DNA of 9,885 nt from positions 1 to 9,885 of the forward strand of contig NZ_UGHR01000002.1 of the NCBI RefSeq assembly GCF_900451195.1, written 5' to 3'. Positions 1 through 7,383 of this stretch are shown piece by piece. The DNA comes from Iodobacter fluviatilis (GTDB taxonomy: Bacteria; Pseudomonadota; Gammaproteobacteria; Burkholderiales; Chitinibacteraceae). The stretch's first letter is position 1, and each line of letters opens with the position of its first letter. The notes below the pieces were generated by a model. It was not told the DNA's origin, searched no databases, and saw only the letters and a list, made by a program, of their open reading frames with translations. A program made the translations under genes and the position numbers.

Positions 1-30
1 GCAGGGTGAAATTCAGCCTAAAGACAAAAA

Positions 31-171
31 ATGCCTGAAAAATTAAGTTTAAAGGTGCTTAATCTGCTTTTTTCACCGTATTCCAGCTACACAAACCAGC
101 TAAAAAGCTATTTTCAAAAGACCGATAAGCGACACTTTGCGATAGTACGGTATATGCAAACGCCGAGTTAA
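31..171 (+). CDS. Possible small ORF upstream of proQ (46 aa)
   Basis: An open frame starts at ATG 31 (MPEKLSLKVLNLLF...) and ends at TAA 169-171, 36 bases before proQ. It is Lys/Ser/Leu-rich, matches no family I recognise and has no clear ribosome binding site. In the mirror copy one A is missing from the ACACAAACC run (near 7497), so there the frame stops after about 22 codons. Given the indel noise between arms I cannot say which version is right. It could be noncoding leader sequence of proQ. Reported only because the stretch otherwise holds no gene. Confidence 0.15.
   Translation: MPEKLSLKVLNLLFSPYSSYTNQLKSYFQKTDKRHFAIVRYMQTPS
129..156 (+). promoter_or_regulatory. Weak candidate promoter of proQ
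   Basis: GCGACA (129-134, 4 of 6 matches to TTGACA) is followed after 16 bases by TATATG (151-156, 5 of 6 matches to TATAAT), about 50 bases ahead of the proQ start. The mirror copy is at 7435-7462 on the minus strand and is identical. No other good promoter-like pair stands out in bases 1-207. This is a pattern match only. Confidence 0.25.
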
Positions 172-207
172 GGTAAGCTACCCCTTCATACCAACCCTAG
201 TTTTCTA

Positions 208-657
208 ATGATGACCGATCAAAATTCAGCTTTAGCTCAAGCATTACAATCTGCGATTGGCGAGAAATCAGCCCGTCAACAGCAAATTATGATTATTGAA
301 TTACTTTATCAGCGCTATCCGGTGATGAAGCAGTTCAAGCCTTTAATGATCGGTGTTCACAAAGAACTGGAAAAAGCACTGCCGCAATTCGGTGCCAATC
401 ATGTACATCGCTCGATTGCGGCCCATTGCCGTAAAGTGCGCTACCTGAAATCAGTAGCTCGTGGCGGTAAACGCTTTGATCTGAATGGCAAACCAGCAGG
501 CGATGTAACTGCAGAAGAAAAAGCTGCCGCAGCCAAGTTTGTACAAAACATCGAAGACCGCAAAAAGCCACAAACCGCAGCCACAGCAGAAGAAGTGGCT
601 GTTGAGCAGCTAGTGCTTTCTGCCACCAGCGAAGTGATTGCTGAACCAGCGAAGTGA
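208..657 (+). CDS. proQ: ProQ/FinO-family RNA chaperone (left copy)
   Basis: Small ProQ/FinO-domain RNA-binding protein, 149 residues as read. Proteins of this family bind structured 3' ends of sRNAs and mRNAs in the cytoplasm and affect their stability and pairing. The domain covers roughly residues 22-115, with family signatures LLYQRYPVMKQFKPLMIG, then RYLKSVARGGKRFDLNGKPAG and a VTAEEK segment. A variable Ala/Glu-rich tail follows. The start is a double ATG (208, 211) with no strong Shine-Dalgarno. The 3' end is odd: a 20-bp tandem duplication (626-670) shifts the frame and ends the protein at TGA 655-657. With a single unit the frame would read on through AITDAESKAE to TAA 699-701, just before the terminator. 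The RNA-binding domain is unaffected. The gene faces tehA convergently. Confidence 0.9.
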   Translation: MMTDQNSALAQALQSAIGEKSARQQQIMIIELLYQRYPVMKQFKPLMIGVHKELEKALPQFGANHVHRSIAAHCRKVRYLKSVARGGKRFDLNGKPAGDVTAEEKAAAAKFVQNIEDRKKPQTAATAEEVAVEQLVLSATSEVIAEPAK

Positions 658-670
658 TTGCTGAACCAGC
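626..670 (+). repeat. 20-bp tandem duplication in the 3' end of proQ (left)
   Basis: The unit CCAGCGAAGTGATTGCTGAA occurs twice in a row (626-645, 646-665) plus 5 bases of a third copy. Because 20 is not a multiple of three, the second copy is read out of frame and gives the TGA at 655-657. The mirror arm has exactly the same duplication, so it existed in the molecule before or independently of the random indels. Confidence 0.9.
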
Positions 671-719
671 AATCACCGACGCAGAGAGCAAAGCAGAGTA
701 AATCGCTTTAGCTCCATAG

Positions 720-746
720 AAAAAGGCCGCAGCAGCGGCCTTTTTT
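720..746. terminator. Bidirectional intrinsic terminator between proQ and tehA (left)
   Basis: The stem AAAAAGGCCGC (720-730) pairs with GCGGCCTTTTT (735-745) around the loop AGCA. It is GC-rich inside, with an A-run before and a T-run after, so it can stop transcription from both sides. It lies between the natural proQ stop (699-701) and the tehA stop (773-775), as expected for convergent genes. Confidence 0.85.
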
Positions 747-772
747 AATTCACTCAGATGACTCAACCCTTA

Positions 773-1755
773 TTATCTGTGCAGCAACTGCCCTGCTTTA
801 AATGTAACTACATCATCTTTTGCCATAAAAAATATCGCATACCGCAGCGCCACATAGCCCACAACCACGGTGGCAATGCCTAATTCAAACTGCGCCAGCC
901 ATTGAATCTGATTCACATAAGCAGCAGCAAATTCCCATTGCCCAAGCAGGTGACTCACTTTAAACAGCGCCGTAGCACCAATTACCAGCGGGAAAGTAAA
1001 TGCAGCATAGCCTGGTGAAAAGGGCAGAATCAGCAGCTTGAAAAAGGCGAGGTAGATAATGCTGTCATCAGCACCGCAATCCCGAATAACAGAGCCACAA
1101 TCAGCAGCGATGGCTCGGTGGTCACGGTTAAGTAGCCCGCAAGTGAGAGGCTGGCAGGGGCAGCCAGAATGGCGATGGTTGGCTTGGCGCATCAGGTACT
1201 TCATGGCTGAAAATCAAACGGTAGAGCATCAGCGGCAGCATCACTGCGTAGCAAATATCCCAAACCACAGCAAGCCATTTGCTAGAGCGGCAAATTGCCC
1301 GCCAGGAAAAGCCACATCCGCAACGATAATCCCTACCGGTGGCACAAACCAGCTTGGCACCATATGGTGAATTTCAAAGTCTTTAGCCCGATGCCAGATA
1401 AACGTCGCCAGAAACACCATATGCAAGATCACGGCAAATAGCCAAAGACCCTCAGCAAAAGCGGGAGCAAAGTGACCTGATGCTTTGACACCACCATCGT
1501 AGCCATTGCAAAGGTTGGAACCACGCTGCCAACCACAGGGTGGGCTAAATCTTTCAGCAGTAAACGGGGGTGAAGCACAAATTTGAAAGCTAGAATAAGT
1601 AACAGCACTGAGGCGATCACAGCGCCTGATAGCTGAGCATAACCAGAAAAATCGCCAGCGTTTTTCCCAACACCACCCAAGGCTGGCAAGGCCTAAGCTA
1701 AACCCGCCATTGGAGTAGGAGCGGCGGCAAGTAATTGATGAATTCGCTTAAACAT
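773..1755 (-). pseudogene. TehA/SLAC1-type (TDT family) transporter, frame-broken left copy
   Basis: Inner-membrane transporter of the tellurite-resistance/dicarboxylate (TDT, SLAC1-like) family, a ten-helix channel-like fold that moves anions such as C4-dicarboxylates, tellurite or, in Ssu1-like members, sulfite. The start is ATG at 1755 with AGAAGG about 8 bases upstream (MFKRIHQLLAAAPTPMAGLALG). Frames change near 1695, 1670, 1480, 1255, 1189 and 1060. The open pieces are 1429-1689, 1241-1432 and 773-1204, all rich in hydrophobic helices, ending in VTFKAGQLLHR. Taken with the mirror copy, which breaks at other places, a continuous protein of about 325-330 residues can be assembled, including the family-like PTPMAGLALGLASLGW start and WFVPPVGIIVAD. 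The breaks therefore look like sequencing indels. It is divergent from lysR, whose product is its likely regulator. The substrate is not shown by the sequence. Confidence 0.85.
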
Positions 1756-1810
1756 ACGACGACCTTCTTATTTATTGCAGTACAAATAGAATACCGCCCG
1801 GATATTGTTT

Positions 1811-1826
1811 ATCATATCTAAATGAT
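1811..1826. promoter_or_regulatory. Candidate LysR-type operator between tehA and lysR (left)
   Basis: ATCATATCTAAATGAT has 5-bp inverted arms ATCAT/ATGAT around a 6-base centre, in the 97-bp divergent region, 27 bases before the lysR start. LysR-type regulators usually bind T-N11-A dyads in such divergent spacers; this one contains that spacing. The copy at 5775-5790 is identical, although neighbouring bases differ by indels (TTGTTTATC versus TTGTTATC). Confidence 0.4.
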
Positions 1827-1852
1827 TTGAATTAGGCGTTTAGTTAAATCAA

Positions 1853-2737
1853 ATGAAGCTCACTCTGCAACAGCTAAAATCCTTCGCTGCCATTGCCCGC
1901 TATGGCAATCTTGGCACGGCAGCCAATGAGCTGTGCCTGAGCAAGGGCGCCATTTCTCAGTCTTTGCAAGAGTTAGAGCGCCAGCTGGCCACACCGTTGT
2001 TTGATCGGATACATCCGCGCCTGCAATTAAACGCAGAAGGTAAATTATTACAGCCCGTGGCCGAAGAATTGCTCGCCCGGATGATGGATATTGAAACGAT
2101 GTTTGCCAGCGATAACGAACCGGTCGGCCAGCTGCGCCTTGGGGCTACCCAAACCATAGGCAACTATCTGCTACCTATTTTGCTGGCACGCACCGAACAA
2201 ACCACCACACCACGCATATCCATCGCCAATACCCATATCCTGAGCCATGCGCTTGCGCATTTTGAGCTGGATCTCGCCTTGATCGAAGGTGAAAACCATC
2301 ACCCAGATTTAATCGCCGATCCATGGCTGCAGGATGAAATGTGCATTGTGGCGGCCCCCGCTCATCCATTTGTCAAACAGGCCAAACTGGCTATCTCTGC
2401 ATTAAGCGGCGAAACATGGGTGCTTCGTGAACCCATGTCAGGTAATCGGGAACAATTTGAGCAACTGATACAGCCACAGCTCAGCACCAGCCGAATCGGA
2501 TTGGAACTAAATACCCTAGAGGCCGTCATGTTAGCTGTGGAACAGGGGCTGGGCATCAGCTTTATATCCAGGCTGGCAGCACAAGACCGTATCAATAATG
2601 GGCGATTAGTTTGCCTCGCCATGCAGCAGCGCTTCCCACGCCAGCTTTACCTTGCATGGCATAAACAAAAATATCACTCCACCGCTTTGCGCAGGTTTAT
2701 TCAGTTTTGCAGAGATCAGGCAGGGGTGATTTGCTAA
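1853..2737 (+). CDS. LysR-family regulator, YeiE-like (left copy)
   Basis: LysR-type transcriptional regulator, 294 residues, full length for the family. Residues 1-60 are the winged helix-turn-helix (LQQLKSFAAIARYGNLGTAA, then LSKGAISQSLQELERQL). About 88-290 are the periplasmic-binding-protein-like effector domain. From memory the effector domain resembles YeiE of enterobacteria: QTIGNYLLPILLAR, LIEGENHHPDLIADPWL, WVLRE.MSG.RE, GLGISFISR and a C-terminal KYHSTALRRFIQFC. YeiE has been described as a sulfite-responsive regulator; transfer of that role here is inference. The ATG at 1853 has no clear ribosome binding site. It is divergent from tehA and 104 bp ahead of sulP, both of which it may control. 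This and the mirror copy encode identical proteins of equal length, unlike the indel-ridden genes around them. Confidence 0.9.
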   Translation: MKLTLQQLKSFAAIARYGNLGTAANELCLSKGAISQSLQELERQLATPLFDRIHPRLQLNAEGKLLQPVAEELLARMMDIETMFASDNEPVGQLRLGATQTIGNYLLPILLARTEQTTTPRISIANTHILSHALAHFELDLALIEGENHHPDLIADPWLQDEMCIVAAPAHPFVKQAKLAISALSGETWVLREPMSGNREQFEQLIQPQLSTSRIGLELNTLEAVMLAVEQGLGISFISRLAAQDRINNGRLVCLAMQQRFPRQLYLAWHKQKYHSTALRRFIQFCRDQAGVIC

Positions 2738-2841
2738 GAATAAGCGGCACATCAATACACAACGCTCATCCCCCCCAAGTGGGCAAAATATAACGCTTTG
2801 CCTCCCTGAAAAAAACGTTAGCTAAGCAACAGGACCCTGCA

Positions 2842-3802
2842 TTGAACATATTCTTTCTGCGCATTATCCCTGGGCTGGCCATATTTCTAAATTACCCACG
2901 GGATTGCTGGCGGCAGGATTTGCTGGCGGGCTTATCGGTGGCCTCCGTCGCGCTGCCGGTGGGCGTGGCCTACGCCCAGTTGGCGGGAATGAGCCCGATT
3001 GCTGGCCTATATGCCAGCATTCTGCCCATGGTGGCTTATGCGCTGTTTGGCTCTTCTAGGCAATTAATCGTCGGCCCAGATGCCGCGACCTGTGCCATGG
3101 TGGCTTCTACCTTGCTGCCGATGGCAATGGGAAATTCTGAGCTGTATATCTCGCTTTCAGTGGCTTTGGCGCTGATTACCGGGCTGTTTTGCCTGCTCGC
3201 TAGCCGCTTTAAGCTGGGGTTTCTGGCCGACTTCTTATCCCCGCCCATTCTGGCTGGTTTTTTAAACGGTGTAGCAATCAGTATTGCACTGGGGCAGCTA
3301 GGTAAATTGCTGGGATTTACTTTTCATAAACACGATTTTATTGGCCGGATTCTGGAGCTGCCAGATCGCCTGCCGAGCTGCATCCAGCCACAGCAGTCAT
3401 TGGCCTTGGTACGCTGTTAGCCATTCAAGTTATTAAACGCCTACTGCCTAAGCTGCCCACCGCCCTTGTTGCCATGGGGCTGGCAGGGTTAATCATCTTT
3501 AGTCTGAATTTACAAAATGCAGGCATCGCCATTATCGGCTTATTGCCAGCTGGCCTACCCACCTTGCACTGGCCCACTATTCCCCGGGCCCATCTGGGTG
3601 AATTACTCGGGGCAGGAGCGGGGCTGGCACTGATCAGCTTTAGCAGCGCCATTCTGACTGCCCGCAGCTTTGCCGCAAAAAATCGCTACGAGATCGATGC
3701 AGACAGGGAATTTACCGCGCTGGGTATGGCCAATATTGCAGCGGGCGTTTTCACAGCGCATGGATGGCGGGCGCGGATTCCGAACGGCTGAATGATAATC
3801 CG
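2842..3802 (+). pseudogene. SulP-family anion transporter, truncated at the axis (left copy)
   Basis: Inner-membrane SulP/SLC26 transporter, whose members move sulfate, bicarbonate or related anions, usually with H+ or Na+. The likely start is TTG 2842 with AGGA 7 bases upstream, giving NIFFLRIIPGLAIFLNYPRD. Family signatures follow: DLLAGLSVASVALPVGVAYA, AGMSPIAGLYASILP, then YALFGSSRQLIVGPDAA, and several further membrane helices. The frame is open to TAG 3418-3420. One missing C near 3377 (CTGCCG here, CTGCCCG in the mirror) causes that stop; beyond it the reading continues as ELHPATAVIGLG to LGMANIAAG and a damaged MAGADS...ND motif at 3764-3795. About 320 of the usual 480-570 residues are present. 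The rest of the membrane domain and any STAS domain are lost at the fold point. Confidence 0.85.
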
Positions 3803-3856
3803 GTTAAGACTCATGTAGCCGTTCGCATCCGGCCGACATCGCAGCCTCGCGTAAAC
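3748..3856. other. Axis of the palindrome, with degraded symmetry
   Basis: The arms match cleanly up to 3747 on the left and from 3857 on the right, which puts the axis near 3802. Between them symmetry is only approximate. An 8-bp stem GAACGGCT (3782-3789) pairs with AGCCGTTC (3817-3824), and CCGG sits at the centre (3800-3803). Both sides still show recognisable pieces of the same SulP codons (MAGADS at 3764-3781, then bases fitting R-T-A and N-D), but with multiple indels. Poor consensus exactly at the fold point fits a strand-switch or fold-back read better than a biological junction, which should be sharp. Confidence 0.8.
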
Positions 3857-4760
3857 CGCCCGCTGCAATATTGGCCATACCCAGCGCGGTAAATTCCCTG
3901 TCTGCATCGATCTCGTAGCGATTTTTTGCGGCAAAGCTGCGGGCAGTCAGAATGGCGCTGCTAAAGCTGATCAGTGCCAGCCCCGCTCCTGCCCCGAGTA
4001 ATTCACCCAGATGGGCCCGGGAATAGTGGGCCAGTGCAAGGTGGGTAGGCCAGCTGGCAATAAGCCGATAATGGCGATGCCTGCATTTTGTAAATTCAGA
4101 CTAAAGATGATTAACCCTGCCAGCCCCATGGCAACAAGGGCGGTGGGCAGCTTAGGCAGTAGGCGTTTAATAACTTGAATGGCTAACAGCGTACCAAGGC
4201 CAATGACTGCTGTGGCTGGATGCAGCTCGGGCAGGCGATCTGGCAGCTCCAGAATCCGGCCAATAAAATCGTGTTTATGAAAGTAAATCCCAGCAATTTA
4301 CCTAGCTGCCCCAGTGCAATACTGATTGCTACACCGTTTAAAAAACCAGCCAGAATGGGCGGGGATAAGAAGTCGGCCAGAAACCCCAGCTTAAAGCGGC
4401 TAGCGAGCAGGCAAAACAGCCCGGTAATCAGCGCCAAAGCCACTGAAAGCGAGATATACAGCTCAGAATTTCCCATTGCCATCGGCAGCAAGGTAGAAGC
4501 CACCATGGCACAGGTCGCGGCATCTGGGCCGACGATTAATTGCCTAGAAGAGCCAAACAGCGCATAAGCCACCATGGCAGAATGCTGGCATATAGGCCAG
4601 CAATCGGGCTCATTCCCGCCAACTGGGCGTAGGCCACGCCCACCGGCAGCGCGACGGAGGCCACCGATAAGCCCGCCAGCAAATCCTGCCGCCAGCAATC
4701 CCGTGGGTAATTTAGAAATATGGCCAGCCCAGGGATAATGCGCAGAAAGAATATGTTCAA
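3803..4760 (-). pseudogene. SulP-family anion transporter, truncated at the axis (right copy)
   Basis: Mirror of the left sulP fragment, starting at TTG 4760 on the minus strand. It has the correct CTGCCCG run near 4226-4232 that the left copy lacks, but carries two breaks of its own: a missing C in ATTCTGCCATGG near 4574 (left has CTGCCCATGG) and a missing T near 4283 (ACTTTCATAAAC versus ACTTTTCATAAAC). The open pieces are 4536-4760 and 4183-4698, in different frames. Combining both copies gives one uninterrupted N-terminal SulP frame. The 3' part of the gene is absent from the window because the sequence turns back on itself at about 3802. Confidence 0.85.
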
Positions 4761-4863
4761 TGCAGGGTCCTGTTGCTTAGCTAACGTTTTTTTCAGGGAG
4801 GCAAAGCGTTATATTTTGCCCACTTGGGGGGATGAGCGTTGTGTATTGATGTGCCGCTTATTC

Positions 4864-5748
4864 TTAGCAAATCACCCCTGCCTGATCTCTGCAAAACTGA
4901 ATAAACCTGCGCAAAGCGGTGGAGTGATATTTTTGTTTATGCCATGCAAGGTAAAGCTGGCGTGGGAAGCGCTGCTGCATGGCGAGGCAAACTAATCGCC
5001 CATTATTGATACGGTCTTGTGCTGCCAGCCTGGATATAAAGCTGATGCCCAGCCCCTGTTCCACAGCTAACATGACGGCCTCTAGGGTATTTAGTTCCAA
5101 TCCGATTCGGCTGGTGCTGAGCTGTGGCTGTATCAGTTGCTCAAATTGTTCCCGATTACCTGACATGGGTTCACGAAGCACCCATGTTTCGCCGCTTAAT
5201 GCAGAGATAGCCAGTTTGGCCTGTTTGACAAATGGATGAGCGGGGGCCGCCACAATGCACATTTCATCCTGCAGCCATGGATCGGCGATTAAATCTGGGT
5301 GATGGTTTTCACCTTCGATCAAGGCGAGATCCAGCTCAAAATGCGCAAGCGCATGGCTCAGGATATGGGTATTGGCGATGGATATGCGTGGTGTGGTGGT
5401 TTGTTCGGTGCGTGCCAGCAAAATAGGTAGCAGATAGTTGCCTATGGTTTGGGTAGCCCCAAGGCGCAGCTGGCCGACCGGTTCGTTATCGCTGGCAAAC
5501 ATCGTTTCAATATCCATCATCCGGGCGAGCAATTCTTCGGCCACGGGCTGTAATAATTTACCTTCTGCGTTTAATTGCAGGCGCGGATGTATCCGATCAA
5601 ACAACGGTGTGGCCAGCTGGCGCTCTAACTCTTGCAAAGACTGAGAAATGGCGCCCTTGCTCAGGCACAGCTCATTGGCTGCCGTGCCAAGATTGCCATA
5701 GCGGGCAATGGCAGCGAAGGATTTTAGCTGTTGCAGAGTGAGCTTCAT
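4864..5748 (-). CDS. LysR-family regulator, YeiE-like (right copy)
   Basis: Same 294-residue LysR-type regulator as at 1853-2737, with an identical protein sequence: N-terminal winged helix-turn-helix (residues 1-60) and YeiE-like effector domain. The start is ATG at 5748 on the minus strand, 95 bases from the divergent tehA start at 5844. The truncated sulP start follows 103 bases downstream. If the inverted repeat is an artefact, this and the left copy are one gene. If it is real, the cell carries two identical regulators, each between its own divergent tehA and downstream sulP. Confidence 0.9.
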   Translation of the reverse strand: MKLTLQQLKSFAAIARYGNLGTAANELCLSKGAISQSLQELERQLATPLFDRIHPRLQLNAEGKLLQPVAEELLARMMDIETMFASDNEPVGQLRLGATQTIGNYLLPILLARTEQTTTPRISIANTHILSHALAHFELDLALIEGENHHPDLIADPWLQDEMCIVAAPAHPFVKQAKLAISALSGETWVLREPMSGNREQFEQLIQPQLSTSRIGLELNTLEAVMLAVEQGLGISFISRLAAQDRINNGRLVCLAMQQRFPRQLYLAWHKQKYHSTALRRFIQFCRDQAGVIC

Positions 5749-5774
5749 TTGATTTAACTAAACGCCTAATTCAA

Positions 5775-5790
5775 ATCATTTAGATATGAT
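5775..5790. promoter_or_regulatory. Candidate LysR-type operator between lysR and tehA (right)
   Basis: Mirror copy of the ATCAT-N6-ATGAT dyad described in the left arm, here in the 95-bp divergent spacer between lysR (start 5748) and tehA (start 5844). The dyad itself is identical in both arms. The support is the same T-N11-A spacing and position; there is no binding evidence. Confidence 0.4.
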
Positions 5791-5843
5791 AACAATATCC
5801 GGGCGTATTCTATTTGTACTGCAATAAATAAGAAGGTCGTCGT

Positions 5844-6821
5844 ATGTTTAAGCGAATTCATCAATTACTTGCCGCCGCTCCTACTCCAATGGCGGGTTTA
5901 GCTTTAGGCCTTGCCAGCCTTGGGTGTGTTGGGAAAACGCTGGCGATTTTTCTGGTTATGCTCAGCTATCAGGCGCTGTGATCGCCTCAGTGCTGTTACT
6001 TATTCTAGCTTTCAAATTTGTGCTTCACCCCGTTTACTGCTGAAGATTTAGCCCACCCTGTGGTTGGCAGCGTGGTTCCAACCTTTGCAATGGCTACGAT
6101 GGTGGTGTCAAAGGCATCAGGTCACTTTGCTCCGCTTTGCTGAGGGTCTTTGGCTATTTGCCGTGATCTTGCATATGGTGTTTCTGGCGACGTTTATCTG
6201 GCATCGGGCTAAAGACTTTGAAATTCACCATATGGTGCCAAGCTGGTTTGTGCCACCGGTAGGGATTATCGTTGCGGATGTGGCTTTTCCTGGCGGGCAA
6301 TTTGCCGCTCTAGCAAATGGCTTGCTGTGGTTTGGGATATTTTGCTACGCAGTGATGCTGCCGCTGATGCTCTACCGTTTGATTTTCAGCCATGAAGTAC
6401 CTGATGCGGCCAAGCCAACCATCGCCATTCTGCTGCCCCTGCCAGCCTCTCACTTGCGGGCTACTTAACCGTGACCACCGAGCCATCGCTGCTGATTGTG
6501 GCTCTGTTATTCGGGATTGCGGTGCTGATGACAGGCATTATCTACCTCGCCTTTTCAAGCTGCTGATTCTGCCCTTTTCACCAGGCTATGCTGCATTTAC
6601 TTTCCCGCTGGTAATTGGTGCTACGGCGCTGTTTAAAGTGAGTCACCTGCTTGGGCAATGGAATTTGCTGCTGCTTATGTGAATCAGATTCAATGGGCTG
6701 GCGCAGTTTGAATTAGGCATTGCCACCGTGGTTGTGGGCTATGTGGCCTGCGGTATGCGATATTTTTATGGCAAAAGATGATGTAGTTACATTTAAAGCA
6801 GGGCAGTTGCTGCACAGATAA
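5844..6821 (+). pseudogene. TehA/SLAC1-type (TDT family) transporter, frame-broken right copy
   Basis: Mirror copy of the TDT transporter, ATG 5844 with AGAAGG at 5831-5836, ending at TAA 6819-6821 after KAGQLLHR. The first frame reads MFKRIHQLLAAAPTPMAGLA and stays open to TGA near 5980, having lost a G near 5926 (TGGGTGTGTT versus TGGGTGGTGTT). The open central piece 6064-6468 holds GLWLFAVILHMVFLATF, WFVPPVGIIVADVAFPGGQF and FGIFCYAVMLPLML. Further indels lie near 6020, 6145, 6434, 6556, 6660, 6696 and 6750. Several of these positions are intact in the left copy, and the reverse also holds (GGAAAACGC and TTTTGCTACG are right here). So the two copies complement each other rather than sharing one inactivating mutation. 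A composite gives about 325-330 residues of a ten-helix membrane protein. Confidence 0.85.
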
Positions 6822-6848
6822 TAAGGGTTGAGTCATCTGAGTGAATTA

Positions 6849-6874
6849 AAAAAGGCCGCTGCTGCGGCCTTTTT
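6849..6874. terminator. Bidirectional intrinsic terminator between tehA and proQ (right)
   Basis: Mirror of the left terminator: AAAAAGGCCGC (6849-6859), loop TGCT, GCGGCCTTTTT (6864-6874). It sits between the tehA stop (6819-6821) and the natural proQ stop (6893-6895, minus strand), so it serves two convergent genes. Confidence 0.85.
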
Positions 6875-6922
6875 CTATGGAGCTAAAGCGATTTACTCTG
6901 CTTTGCTCTCTGCGTCGTGATT

Positions 6923-6967
6923 GCTGGTTCAGCAATCACTTCGCTGGTTCAGCAATCACTTCGCTGG
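6923..6967 (-). repeat. 20-bp tandem duplication in the 3' end of proQ (right)
   Basis: Two copies of TTCAGCAATCACTTCGCTGG plus five bases, the reverse complement of the duplication at 626-670. The presence of the identical duplication in both arms argues that it is real, unlike the scattered one-base indels. The stop it creates is at 6936-6938 on the minus strand. Confidence 0.9.
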
Positions 6968-7383
6968 TGGCAGAAAGCACTAGCTGCTCAACAGCCACTT
7001 CTTCTGCTGTGGCTGCGGTTTGTGGCTTTTTGCGGTCTTCGATGTTTGTACAAACTTGGCTGCGGCAGCTTTTTCTTCTGCAGTTACATCGCCTGCTGGT
7101 TTGCCATTCAGATCAAAGCGTTTACCGCCACGAGCTACTGATTTCAGGTAGCGCACTTTACGGCAATGGGCCGCAATCGACGATGTACATGATTGGCACC
7201 GAATTGCGGCAGTGCTTTTTCCAGTTCTTTGTGAACACCGATCATTAAAGGCTTGAACTGCTTCATCACCGGATAGCGCTGATAAAGTAATTCAATAATC
7301 ATAATTTGCTGTTGACGGGCTGATTTCTCGCCAATCGCAGATTGTAATGCTTGAGCTAAAGCTGAATTTTGATCGGTCATCAT
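6936..7383 (-). pseudogene. proQ: ProQ/FinO-family RNA chaperone, frame-broken right copy
   Basis: Mirror of the left proQ. It starts at ATG 7383 and reads identically through NHVHR. It is then shifted by a missing C (CATCGTCGATT here, CATCGCTCGATT in the left copy, near 7184), giving a 79-residue product that stops at 7144. The remaining FinO-domain codons (RYLKSVARGGKRFDLNGKPA) are present in another frame. A further A is lost near 7048 (GTACAAACATC versus GTACAAAACATC). The left copy reads through both sites and keeps the family motif, so the left reading is preferred. If the repeat is an assembly artefact this is the same gene and is not inactivated. Confidence 0.85.

Larger units (their letters stand above)
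1..3802. repeat. Left arm of a ~3.8-kb inverted repeat
   Basis: Read in reverse complement, bases 3803-7590 reproduce this arm from the axis to base 1. The first bases here (gcagggtgaaattcag) pair with 7575-7590. Differences are mostly single-base indels such as CTAAAG versus CTAAAAG near base 20, C7 versus C6 near 2770, and CTGCCG versus CTGCCCG near 3377. The arm reaches the window edge, so its true outer end is not visible and may lie upstream. No transposase, terminal repeats or target-site duplication is seen. The most economical reading is a fold-back chimera of long reads or the assembly; a real inverted duplication cannot be excluded from the sequence alone. Confidence 0.95.

Noticed and set aside
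335..766. 143-codon open frame antisense to proQ
   Set aside because: It overlaps proQ and the terminator, has a low-complexity Leu/Ala/Gln composition and no family features; it is a shadow of the proQ coding strand.
1059..1370. 103-codon plus-strand open frame within tehA
   Set aside because: It is antisense to the TDT transporter, which has clear hydrophobic helices on the other strand; no start signal or domain.
2745..2841. Riboswitch or attenuator in the lysR-sulP spacer
   Set aside because: Only short partial complementarity (AACGC/AACGTT, CCC/GGG) and a C-run of differing length between arms; no recognised aptamer or terminator stem.
3686..3934. Minus-strand open frame spanning the palindrome axis
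   Set aside because: It consists of antisense and sense sulP sequence joined by the fold; not a biological gene.
4720..4995. Plus-strand open frame over the sulP/lysR spacer in the right arm
   Set aside because: It runs antisense through the 3' end of lysR and the spacer; no recognisable protein.
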